From assembly GCF_001509555.1 (NCBI RefSeq), contig NZ_LMAS01000002.1:248001-312000 (forward strand): a stretch of 64,000 nt of DNA. Direction: 5' to 3'. This document shows, one piece after another, positions 17,259 through 25,687 of the stretch (within the stretch, counting starts at the first letter, position 1; the number at the start of each line of letters is the position of its first letter). The notes below the pieces were generated by a model. That model did no database searches. It was not told the origin of the DNA and saw nothing but the letters and a program-made list of their open reading frames with translations. This stretch comes from Bacillus sp. FJAT-29937. GTDB taxonomy: Bacteria; Bacillota; Bacilli; Bacillales; Cytobacillaceae. The position numbers and the translations under genes are program-made.

Positions 17259-17440
17259 ATACAACGCTCACTCCCTATAGGCGGCTAAAAACCCTTAACT
17301 TGAATATTACAACTAAATTGGAAAAAAAACCAATAATTTGATGTCTTTAGAGAAAAGGTATGTTGTAAGAAAGGGTAAATAACATAAAATATTTGAAGGA
17401 TCAGGTTTAGAAGGGAACTTTTAACAAATTGAAATCCTTC

Positions 17441-17470
17441 TTTACATACCGTACAGGGGTATAATATAAT
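17441..17470 (+). promoter_or_regulatory. csoR-copZ promoter with CsoR operator in the spacer
   Basis: TTTACA (17441-17446) and TATAAT (17465-17470) are 18 bp apart. Between and overlapping them lies ATACC...GGGGTAT (17446-17462), the G-tract inverted repeat typical of CsoR operators. Apo-CsoR would block RNA polymerase, and Cu(I) would release it. Confidence 0.8.
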
Positions 17471-17491
17471 GTGATTAAGGGAGGGGACCGA

Positions 17492-17842
17492 ATGAATTCC
17501 AATCTAGAAAATAAATCGTTACTGGCAGATGAGGAAGAGTTTTGCTGTGGGCAGATGAGTGAGAGAAAGAGCCATCATTCTGATAAGGTAAAGAAAAACC
17601 TTGTGACACGGTTGAACCGGATCGAAGGGCAAATTCGTGGGATCAAGGGGTTAATCGAAAAAGACACTTATTGTGATGATGTCATTACACAAATTTCTGC
17701 TACTCAATCTGCATTAAATAGTGTCGCTCGAATTCTGTTGGAAGGGCATTTAAAAACATGTGTCGTTGACAGGCTTAATGAAGGAGACACAGAAGTATTA
17801 GACGAGGTTCTAATTACTATCCAAAAATTAATGAAAAAATAA
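17492..17842 (+). CDS. csoR: Copper-sensing transcriptional repressor CsoR
   Basis: A 116-residue DUF156/CsoR protein. The Cu(I) ligands are all present with standard spacing: Cys61 (TYCDD), His86 and Cys90 (GHLKTC). The N-terminal tail adds a CCGQM motif and HH, not part of the usual core, that could bind additional metal. ATG 17492 follows GGAGGGG; the GTG at 17471 is upstream of that site. It is the first gene of a csoR-copZ operon with its own operator, so it is autoregulated. No copA P-type ATPase follows, unlike B. subtilis copZA. Confidence 0.93.
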   Translation: MNSNLENKSLLADEEEFCCGQMSERKSHHSDKVKKNLVTRLNRIEGQIRGIKGLIEKDTYCDDVITQISATQSALNSVARILLEGHLKTCVVDRLNEGDTEVLDEVLITIQKLMKK

Positions 17843-17856
17843 GGAGAGGTTTATCC

Positions 17857-18063
17857 ATGGGAAAAATCACTTTAAATGTTGCTGGTATGTCTTGCGGACA
17901 TTGTGTGAAAGCAGTTGAAGGCAGTGTGGGAGAATTAGCTGGTGTGGAAAGCGTAAAAGTTGATTTAAAAAATGGAAAAGTAGATGTCGAATTTAATACT
18001 TCAGAAGTAACTGTTGATAAAATCAAAGAAACGATTGATGATCAAGGATACGATGTTAATTAA
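17857..18063 (+). CDS. copZ: Copper chaperone CopZ
   Basis: A 68-residue heavy-metal-associated domain with the metal site GMSCGHC (Cys13, Cys16) and the full beta-alpha-beta-beta-alpha-beta length. It shuttles Cu(I) in the cytosol to CopA and to CsoR. It starts 14 nt after csoR with AAGGAGAGG, so the two are co-transcribed. Confidence 0.95.
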   Translation: MGKITLNVAGMSCGHCVKAVEGSVGELAGVESVKVDLKNGKVDVEFNTSEVTVDKIKETIDDQGYDVN

Positions 18064-18159
18064 TATAATTTAACGAGGGTTCTCATAAGAGATGCAACAC
18101 AGTTTAATCGCAATGCAAATAGGCAACTGAATGTCGATTTCACTGTGTTTGAAAAATAA

Positions 18160-18342
18160 GCGGAAAAATTCCGTCTATTTAGGGGAATACCCATATTTCC
18201 CTATAAATAAAGGTACTTTTTCCGTTTATATGTTCCAAATCGATGGATTTTGACTTGTTTTGAGAGGTTAGTCGGAATTACTCCGCTTATATCTGCCTTT
18301 TAAGCCTTCCCCAAATACATTAGCCGGAAATTCTCCGCCTAT
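18160..18342. repeat. Cluster of short palindromic CGGAAnnnnTCCG repeats
   Basis: The 330-bp gap 18064-18393 has no gene. It holds CGGAAAAATTCCG (18161-18173), a variant ACTTTTTCCGTTTATA near 18213, GTCGGAATTACTCCGCTTAT (18271-18290) and CCGGAAATTCTCCGCCTAT (18324-18342). Each is a small palindrome followed by a similar TAT tail. A separate hairpin, AGGGGAATA/TATTTCCCT (18181-18202), lies between the copies. They resemble intergenic REP-like elements. Confidence 0.65.
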
Positions 18343-18393
18343 GAATTCTCATACCTCCATAAGAATAAGGAATGAAAAAGGCGTCCACCAAAT

Positions 18394-18945
18394 TTACCGC
18401 TTCATTTTCCTAAAAAGAAAATAAATGCTTGTTAAAATAAAAAATAGAATAAAAGCCACCTGCCATTCTATTTTCAAGGATAATACCTGATCAATAGAAC
18501 AAGCTTCTATAAATAGGGATGGAATTTTCCCTACAGTACTTGCAACACTAAACGATAACAGCCCCATTTTACTGAATGCTGCTGCAAGTGTAACAGCGCC
18601 TGAAGGAATGAATGGGAGAACTCTAAGGGTAAGGACAAGAATTACAGCTTCTGCACCGGCTGTGTTTTTCAACATTAATAAAAGCTTAGAATTTGATTTA
18701 TTTATTTTGGGCGAGAGCTTGATTAAACCTTTTCTGTATAAAATAAAACTAACAATAGCCCCAGCTGCTTCTCCTGCAATTGAGACCATAAGCCCTGTTT
18801 CAAAGCCAAAAAAGGCAATATTTCCTGCAGTGATAAAAGCGCTGGGCAAAATGCCAGATATCGCAACAACGATATTAACAATTAAACTAAAGAGGACAGC
18901 GAGTATTGGATTACCAGGAAACCATTCTAACAAATAATCTCTCAT
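18394..18945 (-). CDS. VTT-domain membrane protein (TVP38/TMEM64 family)
   Basis: A 183-residue protein with five to six membrane segments. The family core is visible: GILPSAFITAGNIAFFGFETG, then GEAAGAIVSFILYRKG, and LTLRVLPFIPSGAVTLAAAFSKM, the re-entrant-loop motif of SNARE-associated/DedA-like proteins. Relatives include lipid scramblases and undecaprenyl-phosphate transporters; the substrate here is unknown. It is monocistronic. A second VTT protein lies at 22064-22690. Confidence 0.82.
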   Translation of the reverse strand: MRDYLLEWFPGNPILAVLFSLIVNIVVAISGILPSAFITAGNIAFFGFETGLMVSIAGEAAGAIVSFILYRKGLIKLSPKINKSNSKLLLMLKNTAGAEAVILVLTLRVLPFIPSGAVTLAAAFSKMGLLSFSVASTVGKIPSLFIEACSIDQVLSLKIEWQVAFILFFILTSIYFLFRKMKR

Positions 18946-19224
18946 ATTTTCTCCCTAACCAGTCTCTTCAACCCTAGATTCATCACCAAAAAAGCCCCGG
19001 ATTCTGTTACATACACGAAATAATAATGTCATATATCATCCAAGTTATGTAATTGGTGCACTTCCTAATATATTTCAACATTTTACCACTGAATAGCTCG
19101 CATTAGTAGCCACAGGCACAAATCAGCCGTTTCCTTAGCTTCCACATTTTGGGCGGGGATTCATTATGTTACATATGCTAGCCTTTTATTAGAGATTCTT
19201 TACGGGAGTAGGAGGAAAACTAGC

Positions 19225-19821
19225 ATGAAAAAAATAAAGAAACTAATAATCACGGGAGCACTTTCATTATCACTTTTTGGATTTGCAGCTGAGTCGAATG
19301 CAGCGACGAATACCCATCTTGTACATAAAGGAGAAACCTATTGGACAATTGCGAATCAATATGGGATTTCCGTGCCTCACTTGAAAAAAGTAAATAACAG
19401 GACGAGTGATTTCCTTTATGCCGGGGAGAAAATCATAATCCCTAATTCAAAAATTACTGCTGCTGAAAAAGAACTAATCGCTCGTCTTGTCCATGCCGAA
19501 GCTAAGGGTGAGCCATACGCAGGAAAAGTGGCAGTGGCAACAGTTGTTTTAAATCGTCTTGATAGTTCACTTTTCCCAAATACGGTTTCAGGTGTTATCT
19601 ATGAAAAAGTAAGCGGGCACTATGCCTTTACACCTGTTCAAAATGGAACGATTAATCAACCCGCTGATCTGAGCTCAAGGAGAGCAGTGGATGAGGCTTT
19701 AGCATTTAGAGGGCAAGGAAGAGGATCGTTATATTTCTTTAATCCAGCAACATCAACAAGCAAATGGGTTTTTTCAAGACAAGTAACTGTCACGATTGGA
19801 AAACATCGTTTTGCAAAATAA
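19225..19821 (+). CDS. Secreted LysM cell-wall hydrolase, SleB/CwlJ (Hydrolase_2) family
   Basis: A 198-residue exported protein: a signal peptide (cleavage likely after Ala26), one LysM domain (residues ~31-74, HKGETYWTIANQYG to AGEKIIIPN), and a Hydrolase_2 catalytic domain from ~78 with the glutamate Glu92 in HAEAKGEPYAGKVAVA. It resembles B. subtilis YkvT. SleB/CwlJ relatives cleave cortex peptidoglycan in germination; the LysM-bearing types may act on vegetative wall. ATG 19225 has AGGAGG. A terminator follows. Confidence 0.9.
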   Translation: MKKIKKLIITGALSLSLFGFAAESNAATNTHLVHKGETYWTIANQYGISVPHLKKVNNRTSDFLYAGEKIIIPNSKITAAEKELIARLVHAEAKGEPYAGKVAVATVVLNRLDSSLFPNTVSGVIYEKVSGHYAFTPVQNGTINQPADLSSRRAVDEALAFRGQGRGSLYFFNPATSTSKWVFSRQVTVTIGKHRFAK

Positions 19822-19828
19822 GGAATTA

Positions 19829-19865
19829 GAACACCAATCATTGTTAAGCTGATTGGTGTTTTCTA
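19829..19865 (+). terminator. Terminator after the LysM hydrolase
   Basis: AACACCAATCA and TGATTGGTGTT pair across a 10-nt loop and are followed by TTTT. Confidence 0.8.
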
Positions 19866-20005
19866 ATTGGTTGATCTTTTCCAAATAATACGCTTTTACG
19901 GATACTCACGAAAACACTCCCGTTCGAATAGTTATGATATAAGCCCGTTGATGGGAGTGGATAAAGCTGAACGGTAAAAACACAAAAGCTGAAAATCAAA
20001 CAAAA

Positions 20006-20392
20006 GTGGAAAAGCAAACAAATTTAGATATTGAGAGTTTAAAGCTTCAGCTGGAAGAGCAAATTGAGGCAGTCTGTTGGTTTCAAGCAATGGCAGCATT
20101 TAGTAAAGCCATTTTGGTATCGAAGCTATATAGTATATCTGACGACAAACAGGATTCAGAACCGGAGAAAAAAATCCTGTTTGGTTTATGGGTGCAGGCT
20201 ATCGGACAATTGATAGAAGCATTAGGGGTGACAAAAGAATTGTCAGCGCTAGATCAAGAACAGTTTCTGAATTCACAAAGAATAGCTGTGGCAGGGGATT
20301 TTTTTCAATCATTTGGTGCGCAAGTAGAAGTAATAGGCGGAATTGGAATTATTAAGGATGAACTAACAGGGGTTACAGAATTTGTCCCTTGA
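20006..20392 (+). CDS. Hypothetical protein, start uncertain
   Basis: At least 128 residues, with no family I recognise. The predicted secondary structure is mainly helical (IESLKLQLEEQIEAVCWFQAMAAFSKAIL), with Cys and Trp in the first third and a Gly-rich IGGIGII near the end; no signal peptide. GTG 20006 has no ribosome binding site. The frame stays open back to a stop at 19949, and GGGAGTGG (19953-19960) sits just ahead of in-frame ATA 19961 and CTG 19967. Translation may therefore begin at a non-standard codon and add about 13 residues. It lies ~100 nt before the YkoP-like gene and may be co-transcribed with it. Confidence 0.6.
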   Translation: MEKQTNLDIESLKLQLEEQIEAVCWFQAMAAFSKAILVSKLYSISDDKQDSEPEKKILFGLWVQAIGQLIEALGVTKELSALDQEQFLNSQRIAVAGDFFQSFGAQVEVIGGIGIIKDELTGVTEFVP

Positions 20393-20493
20393 TTTCTTGC
20401 CTCCTTCTTAGCGATATTTTTCCACAAATAATATTTGACTTATCGAAGAAAAATAAGTGGGAAAAGGAAATAGATGAAGGAGAGACAGGAAGT

Positions 20494-21051
20494 ATGAGAG
20501 GATATGTTCTTTCGATTTGGAACTGGTTTGATCCGATTTATTATTTCTTTTCACGTCTAACTTTACTTCCATGTGAAGGGGCAAAAAGCAATATTTTCAG
20601 GATTCGAATAACAAAATACAGAGGGAGAAATGTGGTCCTTTCAGACGGAACCCGAATCAATAAAAATGACACGCTTGTCAAAATTCATCTCCACAATGCC
20701 AAGTTATTAAAAGAACTGAAAGACATAAAGGGTGATTTGAAGAAGGCGAAATTTATTTATCAATATGTCCAAAAATCTCTTCCTGAGGTAGAGAATTATA
20801 TTCGGGAATGCCGCCAAAGGTACATGGTTAAAGGGATTGTCGGCATTACGATGCTGAATAAAGGCTGTGAAAGGCTCGGTTTTGAAGTTGTAGATATTTA
20901 CAGCCCCATTTATAAATGGTTTAAATGGTTTGCCTTTATGCCGATCGAGCTTCTATCCAACAAACATACTTCCTGGGAGTCCCTTAAAAGCCAAAAGCCA
21001 AATTACTTATTTATGTCCACAAATAAACTATCCGAAATGTATAGAAATTAA
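20494..21051 (+). CDS. YkoP-like protein
   Basis: 185 residues from ATG 20494 (AAGGAGAG upstream); the frame is open from 20389, but that start has no ribosome binding site. The N-terminus MRGYVLSIWNWFDPIYYFFSRL, the IFRIRITKYRGR block, and LSDGTRINKNDTLVKIHLHN resemble the B. subtilis YkoP family, whose function is unknown. In B. subtilis ykoP lies next to ykoQ, a metallophosphoesterase gene; here a metallophosphoesterase gene is the convergent neighbour, sharing a terminator. That supports the assignment. Confidence 0.7.
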   Translation: MRGYVLSIWNWFDPIYYFFSRLTLLPCEGAKSNIFRIRITKYRGRNVVLSDGTRINKNDTLVKIHLHNAKLLKELKDIKGDLKKAKFIYQYVQKSLPEVENYIRECRQRYMVKGIVGITMLNKGCERLGFEVVDIYSPIYKWFKWFAFMPIELLSNKHTSWESLKSQKPNYLFMSTNKLSEMYRN

Positions 21052-21060
21052 TAAGGATAT

Positions 21061-21094
21061 AAGAAAAAGCTGTTATAAAAAACAGCTTTTTCTT
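21061..21094. terminator. Bidirectional terminator shared by convergent genes
   Basis: AAGAAAAAGCTGTT pairs perfectly with AACAGCTTTTTCTT around ATAAAA. It ends the YkoP-like gene on the + strand and overlaps the stop codon of the - strand phosphoesterase gene. Confidence 0.9.
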
Positions 21095-21941
21095 ATATAG
21101 CAGCTGCAGTCCTTCCATTGCTTGCAGCTAAAGTTAGCTCATGAAACGTTATTTCTGGTCGGCTTCCGACACGGATGTTCACGCCAGTTTGACCAAGCCC
21201 TTCGCTAATATAATAAGGCTTCCCATCCTGGGTATGAAATCCTTTTGTAATATTCATCCTTGCGAGCTTCCCCATTTTCACAAGATGGTAGGCTTTCGGA
21301 TAGCAAATTTGCCCTCCGTGGAAATGACCGGCTAACAAATAATCAAAATGATAATTCTTCATATGCAGAACAATATTAGGATCATGTGTTAAAACTAAAT
21401 TGGTCCCATCGTTAATTCCTTTGTATGAGCCTTCAAGGTCGCTTCGTTTTGTACTAAAGTCATCAATGCCAATAATATTGACTGGACATCCATCAACCAT
21501 GATTACATTGTGTTCATTTTTCAATACTTTGCAGTTATAGGTTTTGAGTGTATCTACTAATGCTTGCAAGTTTTGCTTGCGCAGAACATAGTCATGGTTC
21601 CCCAATACAGCATAAATGCCATGTTTAGGTTGTAATTGATTAAGAATTTTTAAATAAGGCGCTAACTTAGGTATCGTACGTTTACGGTCGAGGAAATCTC
21701 CAGTAAGAGCAATGAGATCAATGGATTCGTCTTTCAGCTTTTCGAAAAGCTCGTCAGGGGAAATTGAAATATTTTCGAGATGCAGGTCGGATAGGTGAAG
21801 AATGTTTATCTTTGGAGCATGTCTATTTGTTGATTCATTATGAACTTTAACTTTATTAATCATGATATCTTTCGTGTTTCTATTAGCCATTCTTAGAAGG
21901 TAAGTAAGAAAACCCGCCAATACAGCGAAAAGTAAAATCAT
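21093..21941 (-). CDS. Membrane-anchored metallophosphoesterase (YkoQ-like)
   Basis: 282 residues from ATG 21941. An N-terminal membrane anchor (MILLFAVLAGFLTYLLRM) precedes a calcineurin-like phosphoesterase domain with all five blocks: LHLSDLHLE, GDFLDR, GNHDY, LTHDP and GHFHGGQ. These bind a di-metal centre. Relatives include YkoQ, YkuE and UDP-diacylglucosamine hydrolase-like proteins, so a lipid or nucleotide-sugar substrate is possible. AAGGAGTGA upstream supports ATG 21941 or TTG 21944; the longer frame to 22094 would overlap the next gene and lacks a site. Confidence 0.85.
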   Translation of the reverse strand: MILLFAVLAGFLTYLLRMANRNTKDIMINKVKVHNESTNRHAPKINILHLSDLHLENISISPDELFEKLKDESIDLIALTGDFLDRKRTIPKLAPYLKILNQLQPKHGIYAVLGNHDYVLRKQNLQALVDTLKTYNCKVLKNEHNVIMVDGCPVNIIGIDDFSTKRSDLEGSYKGINDGTNLVLTHDPNIVLHMKNYHFDYLLAGHFHGGQICYPKAYHLVKMGKLARMNITKGFHTQDGKPYYISEGLGQTGVNIRVGSRPEITFHELTLAASNGRTAAAI

Positions 21942-22063
21942 CAAAATTGAATCACTCCTTCCATATCCCCGATTATACAGGAAAAATACCGCCATTATTA
22001 CATGCAATTGATGGCAGCGGCACCATGGCGGAAATTCCCATATACAAGGGATCAAAGGATGAC

Positions 22064-22690
22064 CTAATTTATTTTCGAAGTCTGCATAGACCAATATCTA
22101 TAAACTAAAAAAATGCAAAGCAAAAATAATACGTAAATACATAATCCGATTGAAAGAAACAGGAATGATGAGAAAATTTGCTTCCCGCTGAAGGCCACCA
22201 TAAACATGGGAGGGATGAGCCCAAATGCAGTGGCTATAAAATAAGTGCCAAAGGAAATATTGCTCACGCCTGTATAAATATTAACAACTGGCGGAGGCAA
22301 AATAGCCGACAGCCGAACAAGGAGGATGGCGATAAAAGCATTTTTCTCAAGCATAAGCTGAAATCGTTGAATTCTATTAATCCGCTTTAAATAATGACTG
22401 AAATGGCTTCGAAAGAAAATGCGTGCTAAGAAAAAATAGAGAATAGCTGCTAAAAATCCACCAGTCCAATTGATTAAAGTTCCTATTAGCACTCCATATT
22501 TTGCTCCCATTATACCAGCAAATAAGGTAAAGGGAATAAACGGGATGGCCGCTGTTATGACAGATAGGAAAAACATGAGGGGGAGGTCACTTGGATCACT
22601 ATTTTGAATCCATGCAAAAATCAAATCTTTATTGAAAAAACCGATGATTAAGATCAATAAATAAAACGAAAGAACCCACCATTTTTTCAT
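22064..22690 (-). CDS. VTT-domain membrane protein (TVP38/DedA-like)
   Basis: A 208-residue membrane protein with a signal-like first helix (WWVLSFYLLILIIGFF). The VTT core is FIPFTLFAGIMGAKYGVLIG, then GGFLAAILYFFLARIFF and LLVRLSAILPPPVVNIYTGVSNI. It is transcribed toward, and 122 nt upstream of, the metallophosphoesterase gene, probably in one operon; a VTT protein with a lipid-type phosphatase suggests envelope lipid handling (inference). Confidence 0.82.
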   Translation of the reverse strand: MKKWWVLSFYLLILIIGFFNKDLIFAWIQNSDPSDLPLMFFLSVITAAIPFIPFTLFAGIMGAKYGVLIGTLINWTGGFLAAILYFFLARIFFRSHFSHYLKRINRIQRFQLMLEKNAFIAILLVRLSAILPPPVVNIYTGVSNISFGTYFIATAFGLIPPMFMVAFSGKQIFSSFLFLSIGLCIYVLFLLCIFLVYRYWSMQTSKIN

Positions 22691-22782
22691 TAGTTAGCTC
22701 CGTCCTATGGATTTACATTTTATTTTCCGCACAAAGGACGATGAAATTCCTATGAATTTTAATGTGAAAAAATTGGCATAGA

Positions 22783-22820
22783 AAAGCCGGCATCTGCTTT
22801 CAGCTGTCGATACCGGCTTT
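22783..22820 (-). terminator. Terminator of the MMPL gene
   Basis: AAAGCCGG and CCGGCTTT pair across a long loop just beyond the MMPL stop. On the - strand the stem is followed by TTTTC. Confidence 0.7.
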
Positions 22821-22826
22821 GAAAAA

Positions 22827-24938
22827 TTAATTCGCTTTACTCTTACTTGCTTTTTCTTTTTCAAATAAAACAATTAATCCAGGCAGCAATATACCTCTGA
22901 TCAAAAACGTATCTAATAAAATGCCGACAGCGACAATAAATCCAAAGACAAATAATAATTCAACCGGCTGGGTCATTAGGACGGCAAAGGTTGCCGCTAG
23001 AATGATGCCTGCTGAAGATATGACGCCTCCAGTATTCGCAACGGCAATTTCAACTGCTTCCTTCACGGAATGCTTTCTTCTTTCCTCTTGATACCTTGAG
23101 ATTAGAATAATATTGTAATCGATTCCGAGCGCGACTAAGAAAACAAAGGAGTATAGCGGAACACGGTCACTTATTGTATGAATATCAAAGAAAAGATTGG
23201 TTAGAAACATTCCTAAACCTAAAGCAGCCAGGAAGGAGATTAAGATGGTCCCCATCATATAAATGGGCATTTTAACTGATCTTGTTAAAAGGATAAGCAA
23301 GCCAAAGATGAGAATTGTTTCTAATACGACAATTACAATCAAATCCCGATCATTAATGGCACGCTCATCAACTTTTGATGCTGTTTCCCCAGCAAAATAC
23401 AGGTTTCCTGTCATTTGGCTATTCGCCACAATTTCCTCAGCGTCATCTCTAATTTTCTCTAAGGCGTCCATTGTTACAATAGCATACGGGCTTTCATTGA
23501 AAGTCAGGCTATAATTAATTACCTTTTGGTTATCTGATATTCCATTTATACGGACATTATTAACTAACGGCTGATCTTCTAACGCTTTTTTCAATGCCTC
23601 CTGATGCTCTTCTGCTACGATGTCAGGTGACTCAAATAATACAGTCGTAGGCGCGAGATCTCCTTTATGGAAGTTTTCCTCAAGAATATCATAGCCTACC
23701 CTTGATGGCATATCGTCTGGGAAGGACTTCATTGTGTCAAATTCGTATTGCATATTGAACATATTGCTTGCTGAAACAAGGAGAATGATCCCAATGACGG
23801 CAACAGAAAGTCCTGGTTTTTGGACAACAAATCGGCCAGTCCGGCTCCAAAAGGAATGCTTTGGAATAAAAGTTTCTCCGACACGAGGAATCTTTGGCCA
23901 AAATGATTTTCTTCCGAAAAGTGTAAATAACGCTGGAATGAGCGTAACGGATGCGAGCATAATTATGACCATCGTTGTTCCAAAGGTAGGAGCGAAATTC
24001 TTATAATCGCCGAATTGAGCAAAGAATAGTACGAGCATGGCAGCTAATACCGTTCCCCCCGAAAAGAAAACAGGCATTCCAGTTTCTCGCATTGCGGCTT
24101 GCATCGCATCATACTTACTTTCAAAATTCTTTAACTCTTCACGGTATCTTGAAAATACGAATAGGGAATAATCAATAACCGCAGCAAATAAAAGGATGGT
24201 CATAATCGAAAGTGTTTGATTACTCATTATGAGCCCAGCTGCACCCATTAATCCCAGCGTTTGCATGACCACTTCATAGACGAAGGCCGCTGCAAGAAGG
24301 GGAATTAGAGCCAGCAATGGAGAACGATAAATAATAACCAAAAGCACTAAAATCAATCCAACTGTTGATAAAATAAGCACGACATCGGCCCTTGAGAATA
24401 AATCCAGCGTATCAATACCAATACCAGCAGGGCCTGTGACATATAAAGTTAAATCCGAATGATCTTTAACAAGCTGCTCGACTTTTTCCTTTGATTGTTT
24501 AATTTCATTAATTTCAAACGAAGAATCGAATATTAACGGAACAACAGCTGTCTGTCTATCATCCGAGAAAAATCCGCCCGCTGCTTGTGGAGGGATGGAG
24601 GATAAAGGAATAACTTGTTGGACACCTTTAATATTTTCCCCAGCAATCCTGTCAAAAAGATCCGCAAGCTGCTGATATTCAATTTCCCCATCATTAGATT
24701 GGAAGACTAATATAGCAGGAAGGCCATCATTGTCTTTAAAATATGTGTCCAATTTATTTTGGGCAATAACCGATTGTGCATCCTTTGGCAGTGTATCTAT
24801 AGATGAAACTTGGTAATCTTTTGCGCTAGGAGCAAATAGAGCTAAGCCCATTGTCAATACAAGCCATATGGCAAGGGTAATCCACATGCCTTTTCTTGTT
24901 GTGACTCGGTCGGTAATGAAATGCAGGAAGGTTTTCAT
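22827..24938 (-). CDS. MMPL/RND family transporter
   Basis: A 703-residue RND-type transporter: TM1 near residues 18-36, an extracytoplasmic domain to ~180, TM2-6 (with VIDYSLFVFSRYREEL, the conserved Asp-Tyr pair), a second outer domain (~395-535), and TM7-12 with GIDYNIILISRYQEERR. MMPL proteins export lipids or drugs using proton motive force. The gene lies directly downstream of a TetR gene with three operator palindromes in its promoter region, so drug- or lipid-inducible export is likely. Confidence 0.92.
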   Translation of the reverse strand: MKTFLHFITDRVTTRKGMWITLAIWLVLTMGLALFAPSAKDYQVSSIDTLPKDAQSVIAQNKLDTYFKDNDGLPAILVFQSNDGEIEYQQLADLFDRIAGENIKGVQQVIPLSSIPPQAAGGFFSDDRQTAVVPLIFDSSFEINEIKQSKEKVEQLVKDHSDLTLYVTGPAGIGIDTLDLFSRADVVLILSTVGLILVLLVIIYRSPLLALIPLLAAAFVYEVVMQTLGLMGAAGLIMSNQTLSIMTILLFAAVIDYSLFVFSRYREELKNFESKYDAMQAAMRETGMPVFFSGGTVLAAMLVLFFAQFGDYKNFAPTFGTTMVIIMLASVTLIPALFTLFGRKSFWPKIPRVGETFIPKHSFWSRTGRFVVQKPGLSVAVIGIILLVSASNMFNMQYEFDTMKSFPDDMPSRVGYDILEENFHKGDLAPTTVLFESPDIVAEEHQEALKKALEDQPLVNNVRINGISDNQKVINYSLTFNESPYAIVTMDALEKIRDDAEEIVANSQMTGNLYFAGETASKVDERAINDRDLIVIVVLETILIFGLLILLTRSVKMPIYMMGTILISFLAALGLGMFLTNLFFDIHTISDRVPLYSFVFLVALGIDYNIILISRYQEERRKHSVKEAVEIAVANTGGVISSAGIILAATFAVLMTQPVELLFVFGFIVAVGILLDTFLIRGILLPGLIVLFEKEKASKSKAN

Positions 24939-24964
24939 TTATTCAACCCTTTCTTATTAAATTG

Positions 24965-25045
24965 GTGACACAACTGTCACTTTCGAGAAAAATAAAAGAC
25001 ACTATTGTCATCAATATTATCTTTTAAAGGTGACAGTAGTGTCAA
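24965..25045 (-). promoter_or_regulatory. mmpL promoter with three TetR operator palindromes
   Basis: On the - strand TTGACA (25045-25040), 18 bp, GATAAT (25021-25016) form a promoter. Three copies of TGACA-N4-TGTCA lie at 25031-25044 (over the -35), 24997-25010 (near the start point, first base A) and 24966-24979 (downstream; extended to GTGACA/TGTCAC). The half-sites are conserved and the central four bases differ, as expected for a TetR-type dimer site. Confidence 0.8.
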
Positions 25046-25620
25046 TTGTTTTTTGTAAACATTCCGTGACAAATAATCTCTTTAATCGAGCTCACCCATT
25101 CCTCTGCGGGTACTCTTGTGTGATTCGGAATTGCAATGGTTTGAAAAATAAAGCCTAGGATAAGACCATCCGGAATTTGAGGCTTTAATATTTTTTCCGC
25201 TCTCCCTAAATCAATAAAAGTTTGTAAATGTTTATACATATCAAGATGCTGTACATCCAGTTTTGCTTTATTCAATGTTACTTTTTTAGATATATTTGCT
25301 GGTATCTGCAGTGCAATGATAATAATTTGATGGATTTCCGAATGCTCAAAAATAAGCGCAAGGAGTTCATTGAATTGGGCTTCAAAGCCATCGAATTCCG
25401 TAATCTTCTGCAACTTTAAAAGAAACTTTTCCATTTCATCGAGCATGTAATCGGTAATTAGCTCTTCCTTATTATCGTAGTATTTATACAATGTGCCTCT
25501 AGAGATCTCTAGGCGATCTGCTAGAAGACTAAAGGTAAACCCTTCATATCCATGAAGAAGCAATAACTCCTTCGTTGTTCTAAAAAGTTCATCAATCGAA
25601 AATTTCCGTTCCCTTGCCAT
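25042..25620 (-). CDS. TetR/AcrR family transcriptional repressor
   Basis: 192 residues from ATG 25620 (GAGGTGAG upstream). The N-terminal HTH is clear: FSIDELFRTTKELLLLHGYEG, then FSLLADRLEISRGTLYKYYDNKEEL. The C-terminal ligand domain is unassigned. The gene is followed at once by the MMPL gene on the same strand, and its last codons overlap the first operator, so it very likely represses the exporter. The longer frame to 25752 runs through a repeated hairpin region and is not used. Confidence 0.92.
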   Translation of the reverse strand: MARERKFSIDELFRTTKELLLLHGYEGFTFSLLADRLEISRGTLYKYYDNKEELITDYMLDEMEKFLLKLQKITEFDGFEAQFNELLALIFEHSEIHQIIIIALQIPANISKKVTLNKAKLDVQHLDMYKHLQTFIDLGRAEKILKPQIPDGLILGFIFQTIAIPNHTRVPAEEWVSSIKEIICHGMFTKNN

Positions 25621-25687
25621 GCTGCTCACCTCACTTTTATTATAGAACAAAAAGTTAGATTCACAACTGAACCTCATCAAAACAATC

